A stretch of DNA of 64,000 bases, from contig NZ_QEKW01000001.1 in NCBI RefSeq assembly GCF_003096675.1, positions 496,001 to 560,000 on the forward strand, in the 5' to 3' direction. The position numbers and the translations under genes are program-made. The notes beneath the pieces were generated by a model. The model was not told the DNA's origin. It did not search any database and saw only the letters and a list, made by a program, of their open reading frames with translations. Shown here piece by piece: positions 31,266 through 39,756 of the stretch (the first letter of the stretch is position 1; each line of letters starts with the position of its first letter). This stretch comes from Actinomycetospora cinnamomea (lineage in GTDB: Bacteria; Actinomycetota; Actinomycetes; Mycobacteriales; Pseudonocardiaceae).

Positions 31266-32045
31266 ATGGCACTGACCGGCGGCGAGGTCCGGCTCGAGCG
31301 GTCGCACGACGGGCGGGTCGCGGACGTCACGCTCTCCCACGGGCGCTACACCGTGATCACGTGGGAGATGCGCGCGCTCATGGCGGAGCGCTTCGCCGAG
31401 ATCGACCGCGACCACGACGTGCAGGTCGTCGTCATCCGCTCGGACGGCGAGCACTTCTCCTCCGGTGGCGACATCGCCGGGTTCATGGAGGTCGACCCGA
31501 TCGACTTCACCGACCTCGGGCACGACGTCACGGCACCGTCGCGCAGCACCAAGCCGGTGATCGTCGCCGTCGACGGCTACTGCTTCGGCGTCGGCCTCGA
31601 GCTGGCGCTCTCCTGCGACATCCGCCTCGCCACCGAACGCAGCCGCTTCGCCCTCCCCGAGATGAACCTCGGCATGATCCCCGGCTCCGGCGGCACCCAG
31701 CGCCTGTCGCGGCTGATCGGGCTCTCGCGCGCCAAGCACCACATCATGACCGCGAAGCGGATCACCGGGCAGGAGGCCGCCGACTGGGGCGTGGTCGCCG
31801 AGCTGCACCCCGACCGCGCGGCGCTCGACGAGGCCACCGAGGCACTCGTGACCACGATGCTCGGCTTCTCGCCGCTCGCCCTGCGCACGGCCAAGGAGGT
31901 CCTCGACCGCGGGATCGACGCGCCCCTCTCCTCGGGCATCGAGCTCGAGCGGAAGGCCTACGCGATGCTGCGCGCCAGCCACGACTTCGCCGAGGGCGTG
32001 GCGGCGTTCGGCGACAAGCGTGCGCCGGCGTTCACGGGGCGGTGA
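31266..32045 (+). CDS. Enoyl-CoA hydratase/isomerase family protein
   Basis: A 259-residue crotonase-fold enzyme. The oxyanion-hole segments are seen in SDGEHFSSGGDIAGF and AVDGYCFGVGLELALSCDIR, and LPEMNLGMIPGSGGTQRLSR carries the catalytic region. It would hydrate, isomerise or cleave a CoA ester formed by the upstream ligase. The reading order ligase, hydroxylase large subunit, hydratase, hydroxylase medium and small subunits places it inside the hydroxylase operon. The palindrome lies 26 bases upstream of its ATG. Confidence 0.9.
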   Translation: MALTGGEVRLERSHDGRVADVTLSHGRYTVITWEMRALMAERFAEIDRDHDVQVVVIRSDGEHFSSGGDIAGFMEVDPIDFTDLGHDVTAPSRSTKPVIVAVDGYCFGVGLELALSCDIRLATERSRFALPEMNLGMIPGSGGTQRLSRLIGLSRAKHHIMTAKRITGQEAADWGVVAELHPDRAALDEATEALVTTMLGFSPLALRTAKEVLDRGIDAPLSSGIELERKAYAMLRASHDFAEGVAAFGDKRAPAFTGR

Positions 32046-32052
32046 CCTGGTC

Positions 32053-32892
32053 GTGAAGGCCGCGCCGTTCGCCTACCACCGCCCGGACACCGTCGACGAG
32101 GCGGTGGAGGTTCTCGCCACCGGCGACGCCAAGGTCCTCGCCGGGGGCCAGTCGCTCGTGCCCGTGCTCGCGATGCGCCTGGGCCGGCCCGGCACGCTCG
32201 TCGACATCAACCGCCTGCCGGGGCTCGACACGCTGGTCGTCTCCGGGGGTGAGCTGCACCTGGGCGCCGCGGTCCGCCAGCGACGGGTCGAGCGCTCGCC
32301 CGAGGTTCGCGGGGTTCCGCTGATCGCCCGCGCGATGCCCTTCGTGGGCCACCGCGAGCTGCGCAGCCGCGGCACCGTCTGCGGCAGCCTGGCCCACGCC
32401 GACCCCGCCGCCGAGCTGCCCGCCGTCGCCGCGTGCCTGCGGGCGACCGTGGTGGTCCGCGGCCCGGACGGCGAGCGGACGGTCGACGCGCGGGACTTCG
32501 TCACCGGTGCGATGACGACCGCGGTCGGTGCCGACGAGCTCGTCACCGGGGTGCGGTTCCCCCTGTCGCGGGAGGGCGAGGGCTTCGGGTTCGCCGAGAT
32601 CGCCCGGCGTCACGGCGACTTCGCGCTGGCGGGGGTCGCCGTCCGCGTCCGGCGTGACGGGGAGGCGGTGCTCGCGGCGTTCGGGGTGTCCGACCGCCCG
32701 GTGGTGCGGGACGTCACGGCGCTCCTCGACGACCCGACCGAGGCCGCGCTGCGCCCCGCCACCGACGCCCTCGCGGCCGAGGTCGTCGACACCGACGGCG
32801 ACGCCCACGGGTCGCGCGGCTACCGCGCCCGGCTGCTGGGAGTGCTCGCCGCGCGAGAGCTGGCGCGGGCACGCCGGGAGGCGCACGCATGA
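32053..32892 (+). CDS. FAD-binding medium subunit of molybdenum hydroxylase
   Basis: A 279-residue CoxM/HcrB-type subunit that passes electrons from the iron-sulfur clusters to FAD. FAD-binding sequences are KVLAGGQSLVPVLAMRLGRP (near residue 30) and RGTVCGSLAHADPAAELPA (near residue 105). The GTG start lies eight bases after the hydratase stop. A 4-base ATGA overlap joins it to the iron-sulfur subunit gene. Confidence 0.92.
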   Translation: MKAAPFAYHRPDTVDEAVEVLATGDAKVLAGGQSLVPVLAMRLGRPGTLVDINRLPGLDTLVVSGGELHLGAAVRQRRVERSPEVRGVPLIARAMPFVGHRELRSRGTVCGSLAHADPAAELPAVAACLRATVVVRGPDGERTVDARDFVTGAMTTAVGADELVTGVRFPLSREGEGFGFAEIARRHGDFALAGVAVRVRRDGEAVLAAFGVSDRPVVRDVTALLDDPTEAALRPATDALAAEVVDTDGDAHGSRGYRARLLGVLAARELARARREAHA

Positions 32893-34085
32893 GCGGCCTG
32901 CACATCGCCGCCGACGCCACCGTCGACGTAGCGATGACCCTCAACGGGCGCGACGTCGCCGTGACCGTCGCACCTCGCACGACGCTCTCGGACGTCCTGC
33001 GCGACCACCTCGGGCTCACCGGCACCCACGTCGGGTGCGAGCACGGGGTGTGCGGCATGTGCACGGTGCTCCTCGACGGTGAGGCCGTGCGCGCCTGCCT
33101 GCTGTTCGCCGTGCAGTGCGAGGGCGCGGCGCTGACGACCGTGGAGGGGCTCGGCACGGCGGACGACCAGCACCCGCTGCAGCAGGCGTTCGCCCACCAC
33201 CACGCGCTGCAGTGCGGGTTCTGCACGCCCGGAGTGCTGATGAGCTCCTACGACCTGCTCGCCGGCGGGACCTACGACGAGGCGACGCTGCCCGAGGACA
33301 TGTCCGGTGTGCTGTGCCGGTGTACCGGCTACCGAGGGATCCTCGCGGCCGTCGCCGACGTCGCCCGCACCCACCCCGACGGCGTCCCCCCACCCGCCGG
33401 CTCCGCGCCCCCCGTGCTGGTCGGGCGCGCGGGGCGCGCGAGCAATGCGGCGTTGCCGGCGTCGGACGCCGGCGACGCCACATCCTCGGCTCGCGAGGCG
33501 ATCGCGGCACCGACGGGCCCGCCGACGGTCACCGTCGAGGTGCGCAGCGCGCTGACGTCGCCCGTCAGGGACGTGTGGGCGGTGCTGGCGGACGTCTCGC
33601 GGTTGGTCGCGTGCCTGCCCGGCGCGGAGATGACCGCCGACCTCGGCGACGACCGCTACCACGGGCGCGCGACCGTCGCCCTCGGACCGGTGTCGCTGCG
33701 GTTCGAGGGCCTGGCGCAGGTCGTCGAGCGCGACCCGGAGGCGCGCCGAATGCGCGTGCTCGCCCAGGGCGCCGACCGCGGGGGGTCGAGCACGCAGGCC
33801 GTGATCCGCCTGGCCGCCGACCCGGCGCACGACGGCGGCACCGAGCTGTGGGCCGACGCCGACGTGCACCTCGCCGGGCGCGTGGCGCAGTTCGGCCGGG
33901 CGCTGGCCGGCGACGTGTCGCGGCGGCTGTTCGAGCGTTTCGCGGCGGCCGTCGACGAGGCAGCCGGCACCGGGCAGGCCCCGCGTCCGCGGAGTCCCCT
34001 ACGGACGGTCCTCGGCGCCGCCCTCGCCGGCGTGCGCGCCCGGGTCCGGCGGCTGCTGGCCCGACGATCTCAGCAGTCCCGGTAG
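32889..34085 (+). CDS. Fusion of [2Fe-2S] small subunit and CoxG-type SRPBCC protein
   Basis: A 398-residue two-domain protein. Residues about 15-165 are the small subunit of a molybdenum hydroxylase with both [2Fe-2S] clusters: CEHGVCGMCTVLLDG (plant type) and LQCGFCTPGVLMSS with VLCRCTGYRGI. After a Pro/Ala-rich linker of about 45 residues, residues about 215-360 form an SRPBCC/CoxG domain (VRDVWAVLADVSRLVACLPG, then GRATVALGPVSLRFEGLAQV), which in CO dehydrogenase helps membrane attachment. A basic tail (VRRLLARR) ends the protein. CoxG is usually a separate gene, so this is a notable fusion. Confidence 0.9.
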   Translation: MSGLHIAADATVDVAMTLNGRDVAVTVAPRTTLSDVLRDHLGLTGTHVGCEHGVCGMCTVLLDGEAVRACLLFAVQCEGAALTTVEGLGTADDQHPLQQAFAHHHALQCGFCTPGVLMSSYDLLAGGTYDEATLPEDMSGVLCRCTGYRGILAAVADVARTHPDGVPPPAGSAPPVLVGRAGRASNAALPASDAGDATSSAREAIAAPTGPPTVTVEVRSALTSPVRDVWAVLADVSRLVACLPGAEMTADLGDDRYHGRATVALGPVSLRFEGLAQVVERDPEARRMRVLAQGADRGGSSTQAVIRLAADPAHDGGTELWADADVHLAGRVAQFGRALAGDVSRRLFERFAAAVDEAAGTGQAPRPRSPLRTVLGAALAGVRARVRRLLARRSQQSR

Positions 34086-34135
34086 CGGGGCCGGCACTTC
34101 TCGACGAAGTAGTGAGGGCGGCAGGGGGACTTCGC

Positions 34136-34492
34136 TCAGCGCCGGGCCAGCCGGCGGGCGCTGCCCGTGGTCGCCGTCGGGAGGCCGTAGTGCTCGAACA
34201 CCGCCGGCTCGTCCTCGGCGGCGAGCTCGCCGTCGGTGTCGATCGACGGGGCGTGCCGGGCGAGGTCCTTGGCGACGGTGACGCGCACGTGGTCCGGCGA
34301 GACCGTCGCGCCGGCCAGCGGGACGAAGGCCAGGCGCCGCCGGCCGATCATGCCGACGGTGACCGTCGCGAACGCCGGCTCGTCGGACACGGTGTCGACG
34401 TAGATCGCCTCCAGGTCGCCGATCTTGCCGCCCGCGGGGTCGACGACGGCCTTGCCCTGCCAGTCGCGGATGTTCTCGGCCTCGAAGCCCAT
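34136..34492 (-). CDS. PRC-barrel domain protein
   Basis: A 118-residue protein with a PRC-barrel pattern: NIRDWQGKAVVDPAGGKIGD, LEAIYVDTVSDEPAFATVTV, RRLAFVPLAGATVSPDHVRV. PRC-barrel proteins bind RNA, photosystem or ribosome-maturation partners; actinobacterial stand-alone forms appear in stress responses, without a defined role. ATG at 34492. Followed upstream by a small zinc-ribbon-like protein on the same strand, only 11 bases apart. Confidence 0.75.
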   Translation of the reverse strand: MGFEAENIRDWQGKAVVDPAGGKIGDLEAIYVDTVSDEPAFATVTVGMIGRRRLAFVPLAGATVSPDHVRVTVAKDLARHAPSIDTDGELAAEDEPAVFEHYGLPTATTGSARRLARR

Positions 34493-34503
34493 GAGGGCAG
34501 ACC

Positions 34504-34974
34504 CTAGCGGCGGGGCGCGGACAGGACGCGGACGACGAGCGCCTCGGTGATCCCCAGACGGGGCGTGTTCCGGCGGGCCCGCTCGACGATCTGCCGAGGC
34601 GAGAGGCCCATCTCGGCGTAGAGCCGGACGACGTTCTCCTGGGCGGGTGTCCAGGTCGGTGCCTCGCGCCGGGCGGCCTGCCTCGGGCGGGGCCGACGCG
34701 GGGCCGGGACGCGCGGGACGTCCTCGTGCCCGGTGCCCAGGCCGGTGTTCTTGGCCCCGAACTCGCCTGCCGCGGCCCGCGCGGCGATCTCGTCCGGCTC
34801 GGCGACCCGGTAGGCGTCGCCGCTCTTGTTGACGGCCACGGCGGTGACCGTCGGACCCCGGCGGTGGGCGGCCTGGCAGGCCGGGGCGGTGCAGTAGGTG
34901 TAACCCAGCTCGGCGCGCTCCGCGGGGATCCCGCGGCCGCACCCGACACAGCTCGTGCTCATTCCACGAGCCAT
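34504..34974 (-). CDS. Small protein with N-terminal zinc-ribbon-like Cys motif, unknown function
   Basis: A 156-residue protein starting at ATG 34974 behind GGGAG (an ATG four codons later is possible). The N-terminus has SCVGCGRGIP, then YTYCTAPACQAAHRRGPTV, a four-cysteine arrangement like a small zinc ribbon. A basic Pro/Arg linker follows, then a helical C-terminal part (WTPAQENVVRLYAEMGLSPR) that resembles a helix-turn-helix. DNA binding is therefore possible. No family recognised. Confidence 0.6.
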   Translation of the reverse strand: MARGMSTSCVGCGRGIPAERAELGYTYCTAPACQAAHRRGPTVTAVAVNKSGDAYRVAEPDEIAARAAAGEFGAKNTGLGTGHEDVPRVPAPRRPRPRQAARREAPTWTPAQENVVRLYAEMGLSPRQIVERARRNTPRLGITEALVVRVLSAPRR

Positions 34975-35054
34975 CCTACTCCCGCGATGACATGCCCTGC
35001 GGCTATCGCGTTTCGGGCGCACGCGGTGATCAACGGGGACTTCGGGCGCCTAGA

Positions 35055-35079
35055 CGCAGCGAACAGCGCGTTCGCTGCG
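35055..35079. terminator. Hairpin after mnmA
   Basis: CGCAGCGAAC (35055-35064) and GTTCGCTGCG (35070-35079) form a perfect 10-base stem with a 5-base loop, 12 bases after the mnmA stop. The same stem sequence is found in the inner stem of the 23.2-kb terminator. Confidence 0.65.
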
Positions 35080-35090
35080 ATCCGGCTGGC

Positions 35091-36182
35091 TCAGGCGGTC
35101 GCGGCGATCGTGGCACTGCCGAGCACGACGTCGCCGCCGCCGTCCGGGCGGTAGAACACCGCCGCCTGGCCGGGGGCGACGCCGCGCAGGGGCTCCGCGA
35201 GCGCGACGTCCACACCGTCGGCCGTCACCCGCACGGTGGCCCCCGCCGTGCCCCCGTGCGCGCGGACCTGTACGACGCAGTCCAGCGGCCCGGAGGGCGG
35301 GTCGACGAGCCACACCGGGTCGGCGCCCGACAGCGTCGTCACGTCGAGGTCCTCGACGGGCCCGACGCGCACCGTGCGGCTCACCGGCTCCAGCCCGAGC
35401 ACGTAGCGCGGGCGCCCGTCGGGGGCGGGCCGGCGGATGCCGAGGCCGTGGCGCTGGCCGACGGTGAAGTCGTGGACGCCGCGGTGGTGGCCGACGACCG
35501 CGCCGGACGGGTCGACCATCTCCCCCGGCGCCTCGTCGATCCGCTCGGCGAGGAAGCCCCGGGTGTCGCCGGAGGGGATGAAACAGATGTCGTGGCTGTC
35601 GGGCTTCTCGGCCACGACGAGCCCCCGCGCGGCGGCCTCGGCGCGCACCTCGGCCTTCGGGGTGTCACCGAGCGGGAACAGCGCCCCGTCGAGCTGGTCG
35701 GGGCGCAGGACGCCGAGGACGTAGGACTGGTCCTTGTCGGGGTCGGCGGCCCGGCGCAGGACCGGACGGGTGGGCCCGGTGGCGCTGCCGGAGAGCCGGG
35801 CGTAGTGACCGGTACCGACGGCGTCGAACCCCAGCGCCCGCGCCCGCTCGAGCACCGCCGAGAACTTGATCTTCTCGTTGCAGCGGAGACACGGGTTGGG
35901 CGTGCGGCCCGCGGCGTACTCGGCGACGAACGGCTCGACGACGTCCTCGCGGAACCGGGCGGCGAGGTCCCAGACGTAGAACGGGATGTCGAGGACGTCG
36001 GCGCAGCGCCGGGCGTCGCGGGAGTCCTCCACCGAGCAGCAGCCCCGCGCGCCCTCGCGCATCGTCGCGGGCTTGGCCGACAGCGCCAGGTGCACGCCGG
36101 TGACGTCGTGCCCGGCGTCGCGCAGCCGCGCCGCCGCCACGGCCGAGTCGACCCCGCCGCTCATGGCGGCCAGGACCCTCAT
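35091..36182 (-). CDS. mnmA: tRNA-specific 2-thiouridylase
   Basis: MnmA puts sulfur on uridine 34 of Lys, Glu and Gln tRNAs. The 363-residue protein carries the PP-loop [16 protein letters not shown] at its start, the RNA-contact and catalytic cysteines in [16 protein letters not shown] and [15 protein letters not shown], and the [13 protein letters not shown] stretch. The ATG at 36182 gives the usual [10 protein letters not shown] start; a GTG at 36200 overlapping the desulfurase stop is an alternative. It directly follows the cysteine desulfurase that supplies its sulfur. Confidence 0.96.
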   Translation of the reverse strand: MRVLAAMSGGVDSAVAAARLRDAGHDVTGVHLALSAKPATMREGARGCCSVEDSRDARRCADVLDIPFYVWDLAARFREDVVEPFVAEYAAGRTPNPCLRCNEKIKFSAVLERARALGFDAVGTGHYARLSGSATGPTRPVLRRAADPDKDQSYVLGVLRPDQLDGALFPLGDTPKAEVRAEAAARGLVVAEKPDSHDICFIPSGDTRGFLAERIDEAPGEMVDPSGAVVGHHRGVHDFTVGQRHGLGIRRPAPDGRPRYVLGLEPVSRTVRVGPVEDLDVTTLSGADPVWLVDPPSGPLDCVVQVRAHGGTAGATVRVTADGVDVALAEPLRGVAPGQAAVFYRPDGGGDVVLGSATIAATA

Positions 36183-36196
36183 GGGGCCCTGCCCGC

Positions 36197-37384
36197 TCAC
36201 GTGCGCTCCAGCGCCTGGCCCGCCCGACGGGCCCGCTCGACGACCGGTCCGATCGCCTCGACGACCGCGTCGACGTCCGAGGGCGTCGAGTTGTGGCCGA
36301 GCGAGAAGCGCAGCGAGCCGCGGGCGAGGTCCTCGTCGAGGCCCATGGCCAGCAGGACGTGGCTCGGGCGGGCGACGCCGGCGGTGCAGGCCGAGCCCGT
36401 CGAGCACTCGATGCCGCGGGCGTCGAGCAGCATGAGCAGGCTGTCGCCCTCGCAGCCGGGGAAGGACAGGTGCGCGTTGCCGGGCAGGCGCTCGCCGGGG
36501 CGGTCGAGCGGGACGCCGTTGAGCCGCGCGTCGGGGACCCGGGCGACGACGCGGGCGACGAGGTCGTCGCGCAGCGCGGTGAGCGTGGCGGTGCGGCGGT
36601 CGACGTCGGCGACGGCGGCACGGACGGCGGTCGCGAGGCTCATGGTGCCCGGGACGTCGAGGGTGCCCGAACGGACGTCGCGCTCCTGGCCGCCGCCGTG
36701 CAGCAGGGGGGTGCAGCCGGCGTCGCGGCGCAGCAGCAGCGCGCCCACCCCGACCGGCCCGCCGAGCTTGTGCCCGGTCAGCGACAGCGCGTCGACCCCG
36801 CTGGTGGCGAAGTCGACCGGCACGGCCCCCACGGCCTGCACGGCGTCGGTGTGGAACGGGACGCCCGCGGCGTGGGCGACCTCGGCCAGCGCCCGCACGT
36901 CGTTGACCGTGCCGACCTCGTTGTTGGCCCACATCACGCTGACCACGGCGACCTCGTCGGGGTGGTCCGCGAGGGTGGCGCGCAGCGTCTCCGGGTCGAC
37001 GCGGCCCTGGGCGTCGACCTCGAGCACGTGGAGGACGGCGCCCTCGTGCTCGGCCAGCCACTCGGCGGCGTCGAGCACGGCGTGGTGCTCCGCGGCCGAG
37101 ACGACGACGCGGGTGCGGCGGGGGTCGTCGGCGCGGCGCGCCCAGTAGAGGCCCTTGACGGCGAGGTTGTCGGCCTCGGTGCCGCCGGTGGCCAGCACGA
37201 CCTCCGAGGGCAGCGCGCCCACGGCCTGGGCGATCGTCTCGCGGGACTCCTCGACCGCCCGTCGAGCGCGTCGGCCCGCGGAGTGCAGGGACGACGCGTT
37301 CCCGACGCGCCCGAGCGCCTCGGTGAGGGTGGCCGCCGCCTCCGGCAGCATCGGCGTGGTCGCCGCGTGGTCGAGGTAGGTCAT
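36197..37384 (-). CDS. Cysteine desulfurase (NifS/IscS class)
   Basis: A 395-residue PLP enzyme that removes sulfur from cysteine for tRNA thiolation and iron-sulfur assembly. PLP and substrate motifs: [17 protein letters not shown] at the N-terminus, [27 protein letters not shown], the Schiff-base Lys in [17 protein letters not shown], and the mobile catalytic Cys in [20 protein letters not shown]. It lies immediately upstream of mnmA, so tRNA thiolation is its likely main role. Confidence 0.95.
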   Translation of the reverse strand: MTYLDHAATTPMLPEAAATLTEALGRVGNASSLHSAGRRARRAVEESRETIAQAVGALPSEVVLATGGTEADNLAVKGLYWARRADDPRRTRVVVSAAEHHAVLDAAEWLAEHEGAVLHVLEVDAQGRVDPETLRATLADHPDEVAVVSVMWANNEVGTVNDVRALAEVAHAAGVPFHTDAVQAVGAVPVDFATSGVDALSLTGHKLGGPVGVGALLLRRDAGCTPLLHGGGQERDVRSGTLDVPGTMSLATAVRAAVADVDRRTATLTALRDDLVARVVARVPDARLNGVPLDRPGERLPGNAHLSFPGCEGDSLLMLLDARGIECSTGSACTAGVARPSHVLLAMGLDEDLARGSLRFSLGHNSTPSDVDAVVEAIGPVVERARRAGQALERT

Positions 37385-37448
37385 CGACCGGCCAGCGTAA
37401 TCCCCTCGTGCACGATCGGCTCCCCCCGAGGGGTGACGAGAAGAGCGA

Positions 37449-37487
37449 AGGGCCCCGCCGCTCGATCCACTCGAGCGACGGGGCCCT
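37449..37487. terminator. Hairpin terminator after etfBA
   Basis: Arms AGGGCCCCGCCGCTCGA (37449-37465) and TCGAGCGACGGGGCCCT (37471-37487) pair at 16 of 17 positions with a 5-base loop. It lies 22 bases beyond the etfA stop. Confidence 0.85.
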
Positions 37488-37508
37488 CCGAGGGGGGTGC
37501 GGCGCGCC

Positions 37509-38468
37509 CTACGAGCTGCGCTTGGCGACCTCCTCGGTCAGCTGCGGGCTGATCGAGAACAGGTCGCCCACGACACCGAAGTCGGCGATCTCGAAGATCG
37601 GGGCCTCGGGGTCCTTGTTCACCGCGACGATCGTCTTCGAGGTCTGCATGCCCGCGCGGTGCTGGATCGCCCCGGAGATGCCGAGCGCGATGTAGAGCTG
37701 CGGCGAGACGGTCTTGCCGGTCTGCCCCACCTGGAACTGGTTGGGGTAGTAGCCGGAGTCGACCGCCGCGCGCGAGGCGCCGACCGCGGCGTGCAGCGAG
37801 TCCGCGAGGGTCTCGACGACGTTGAAGTTCTCCGCCGAGCCCACGCCGCGGCCACCGGCCACGACGACGTTGGCCTCGGTGAGCTCCGGGCGGTCCCCGC
37901 CGACGATCGGGGCCCGGTTGGACACCTTCGCCGAGGTCGACTCGTCGATCGCCGGGAGCTCGACGGTCTCCTGCGTCCCGGCCCCGGCCTGCTCCTCGAT
38001 CTCGATGGAGCCGGCGCGCCACGAGACGACCGCGGTGTCCGAGGTCGCGCGGGCCTGCACCGTGAACGCCCCACCGAAGATCGAGTGGGTCGCCTCGCGG
38101 TCGCCGGAGATGTCGACGATGTCGTTGAGCCAGCCGGAGTTGGTGCGCACCGCCAGGCGCCCGGCGACCTCGCGGCCGTCGGCGCCCGCCGGGATCAGCA
38201 CCGCGGGCGGCGAGACGCGCTCGACCAGCGTGGCCAGCGCGTCGACCTGCGGCGTCGACAGGTAATTCACCGCGTCCTCGGACTCGGCGACGTAGACCTT
38301 CTCCGCGCCGTGCGCGGCCAGGCCCTCGGCGAGCTTCGCCGCGGTGCCCGGCGTGCCGACGACGACCGCCGACGGCTCGCCCAGGCGGCGGGCCGCCGTG
38401 AGCATCTCGTAGGTGTTCTTCTTGATCTCCCCGTCGACGTGGTCGACGAGGACCAGGACCTCGGCCAT
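37509..38468 (-). CDS. etfA: Electron transfer flavoprotein alpha subunit
   Basis: EtfA binds FAD and accepts electrons from acyl-CoA dehydrogenases. The 319-residue protein ends with the classical ETF-alpha FAD region: [57 protein letters not shown]. It follows etfB by 28 bases on the same strand and ends before a strong terminator. Confidence 0.97.
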   Translation of the reverse strand: MAEVLVLVDHVDGEIKKNTYEMLTAARRLGEPSAVVVGTPGTAAKLAEGLAAHGAEKVYVAESEDAVNYLSTPQVDALATLVERVSPPAVLIPAGADGREVAGRLAVRTNSGWLNDIVDISGDREATHSIFGGAFTVQARATSDTAVVSWRAGSIEIEEQAGAGTQETVELPAIDESTSAKVSNRAPIVGGDRPELTEANVVVAGGRGVGSAENFNVVETLADSLHAAVGASRAAVDSGYYPNQFQVGQTGKTVSPQLYIALGISGAIQHRAGMQTSKTIVAVNKDPEAPIFEIADFGVVGDLFSISPQLTEEVAKRSS

Positions 38469-38496
38469 GGGTTCTCCTCTTCGCTGTCGGGGGTGA

Positions 38497-39279
38497 TCAG
38501 ATGAGCTTCTGGCCCACGAGGAACTCGGCGATCTTCTGGCCGCCGTCCCCCTCGTCGGAGACCTTCTGACCGCCGGACTTCGGCGGGCGCGGGGCGAAGG
38601 AGTCCACCTGGGTCAGCGAGCCGGCCAGGCCGACCTCGCCCGCGTCGAGCCCGAGGTCGCCGATGCCGAGCGCGTTCACCGGCTTCTTCTTCGCGGCCAT
38701 GATCCCCTTGAACGAGGGGTAGCGCGGCTCGTTGATCTTCTCGGCGACGCTGACGACCGCGGGCAGCGACGCGGTGACGTCGCACGTGCCCTCGTCGGTC
38801 TCCCGCTTGATGCTCGCGGTGCCGCCGTCGACGGACAGCTCGTTGGCGTGGGTGAGCGACGGCCAGCCGAGCAGCTCGCCGAGCATGCCGGCCATGGCGC
38901 CGCTGCGGCCGTCGGTGGCCTCGTTGCCGGCCAGGACGAGCTGGACGTCCTCGACGGTGCCGATGGCCTTGGCCAGAATCCGGGCGGTGGTCACCGCGTC
39001 CGAGCCGTGGATGGCGTCGTCGTTGACGTGGACGGCCTTGTCGGCGCCCATCGACAGCGCCTTGCGGATGGCGTCGGTGGCGCGGTCCGGGCCGACGGTG
39101 AGGACGGTGATCGTCGCGTCGCCGGCCTCCTTGATCTTGAGCGCCTCCTCGACGGCGCGCTCGTTGATCTCGTCGAGCACGGCGTCGGACGACGCGCGGT
39201 CGAGGGTCTTGTCCGCGTCGGAGAGCGTGCGCTCCGACCAGGTGTCGGGCACCTGCTTGATCAGCACGACGATGTTCAT
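38497..39279 (-). CDS. etfB: Electron transfer flavoprotein beta subunit
   Basis: A 260-residue EtfB, beginning MNIVVLIKQVPDT. The AMP/adenine-binding region (TVGPDRATDAIRKALSMGAD), the signature VLAGNEATDGRSGAMAGMLG and the recognition-loop region are present. The ATG at 39279 has an AGGAGG about 13 bases upstream. The operon is probably controlled by the repeated palindromic sites at 39328-39462. Confidence 0.97.
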   Translation of the reverse strand: MNIVVLIKQVPDTWSERTLSDADKTLDRASSDAVLDEINERAVEEALKIKEAGDATITVLTVGPDRATDAIRKALSMGADKAVHVNDDAIHGSDAVTTARILAKAIGTVEDVQLVLAGNEATDGRSGAMAGMLGELLGWPSLTHANELSVDGGTASIKRETDEGTCDVTASLPAVVSVAEKINEPRYPSFKGIMAAKKKPVNALGIGDLGLDAGEVGLAGSLTQVDSFAPRPPKSGGQKVSDEGDGGQKIAEFLVGQKLI

Positions 39280-39327
39280 GGGCCTGCTGCGACCTCCTGT
39301 GCTCGCGTCCGTCCGACCGACGTCTGA

Positions 39328-39462
39328 GCTACCGACCGGTAGCTTACTCGTCGGTAACATGACCTCTGTCCTGACTCTCCCACGCCCCGTGCCGATGGGC
39401 AGCGTGGCGTACACCTCTCATGTTACCGGTCAGTAGGGTGTATGGCTCTACTGACGAGTAAC
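39328..39462. promoter_or_regulatory. Multi-site palindromic operator upstream of etfB
   Basis: Four related sites are seen: GCTACCGACCGGTAGC (39328-39343), TTACTCGTCGGTAAC (39344-39358), TGTTACCGGTCAGTAG (39421-39436) and CTACTGACGAGTAAC (39448-39462). Written in one direction they share TTAC-YSGTCRGTA-like palindromic cores. The pattern and the target (etfBA) fit a TetR-type regulator of fatty-acid catabolism; the regulator is not in the window. Confidence 0.6.
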
Positions 39463-39541
39463 CTCGGCGTGCCCGATATGGGCGATACCGTGGGGCTGTC
39501 GGGGCGGACGGACCGTCCCGCGCGCGTCACAGGGAGTCGTC

Positions 39542-39712
39542 GTGCCCGGTCTCTTTCAGAAGGTCCAGCAGTTCCTGCGCAGCCCGCAGGGCCGCAAGTA
39601 CGCGGACCAGGCAAAGCGCTACGCCTCGGACCCCAAGAACCGTGCGAAGGCGCAGGACATGATCAACAAGTTCCGCGGCAAGGGCGGCGGGCACGGCGGC
39701 GGCCACCGCTGA
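39542..39712 (+). CDS. Small basic protein of 56 residues
   Basis: A GTG at 39542 behind GGGAG starts a small protein reading PGLFQKVQQFLRSPQGRKYA, then a Lys/Arg-rich helix (AKAQDMINKFRGKG) and a Gly/His tail. The composition and helix pattern match small actinobacterial proteins of unknown function. A perfect 30-bp palindromic terminator follows nine bases after the stop. The multi-site operator lies just upstream, so it may be co-regulated with etfBA. Confidence 0.65.
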   Translation: MPGLFQKVQQFLRSPQGRKYADQAKRYASDPKNRAKAQDMINKFRGKGGGHGGGHR

Positions 39713-39720
39713 GATCGGCC

Positions 39721-39750
39721 GGTGACCGGTGGGGCGCCCCACCGGTCACC
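39721..39750. terminator. Bidirectional terminator, 30-bp perfect palindrome
   Basis: GGTGACCGGTGGGGC (39721-39735) and its exact complement (39736-39750). It separates the small basic protein from the convergent siderophore operon, whose last stop is at 39757. Confidence 0.75.
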
Positions 39751-39756
39751 CGCTGA

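Noticed and set aside
39442-39756. Plus-strand frame from ATG 39442
   Set aside because: It starts inside an operator site, is low-complexity, and overlaps the better supported small gene at 39542 in another frame.
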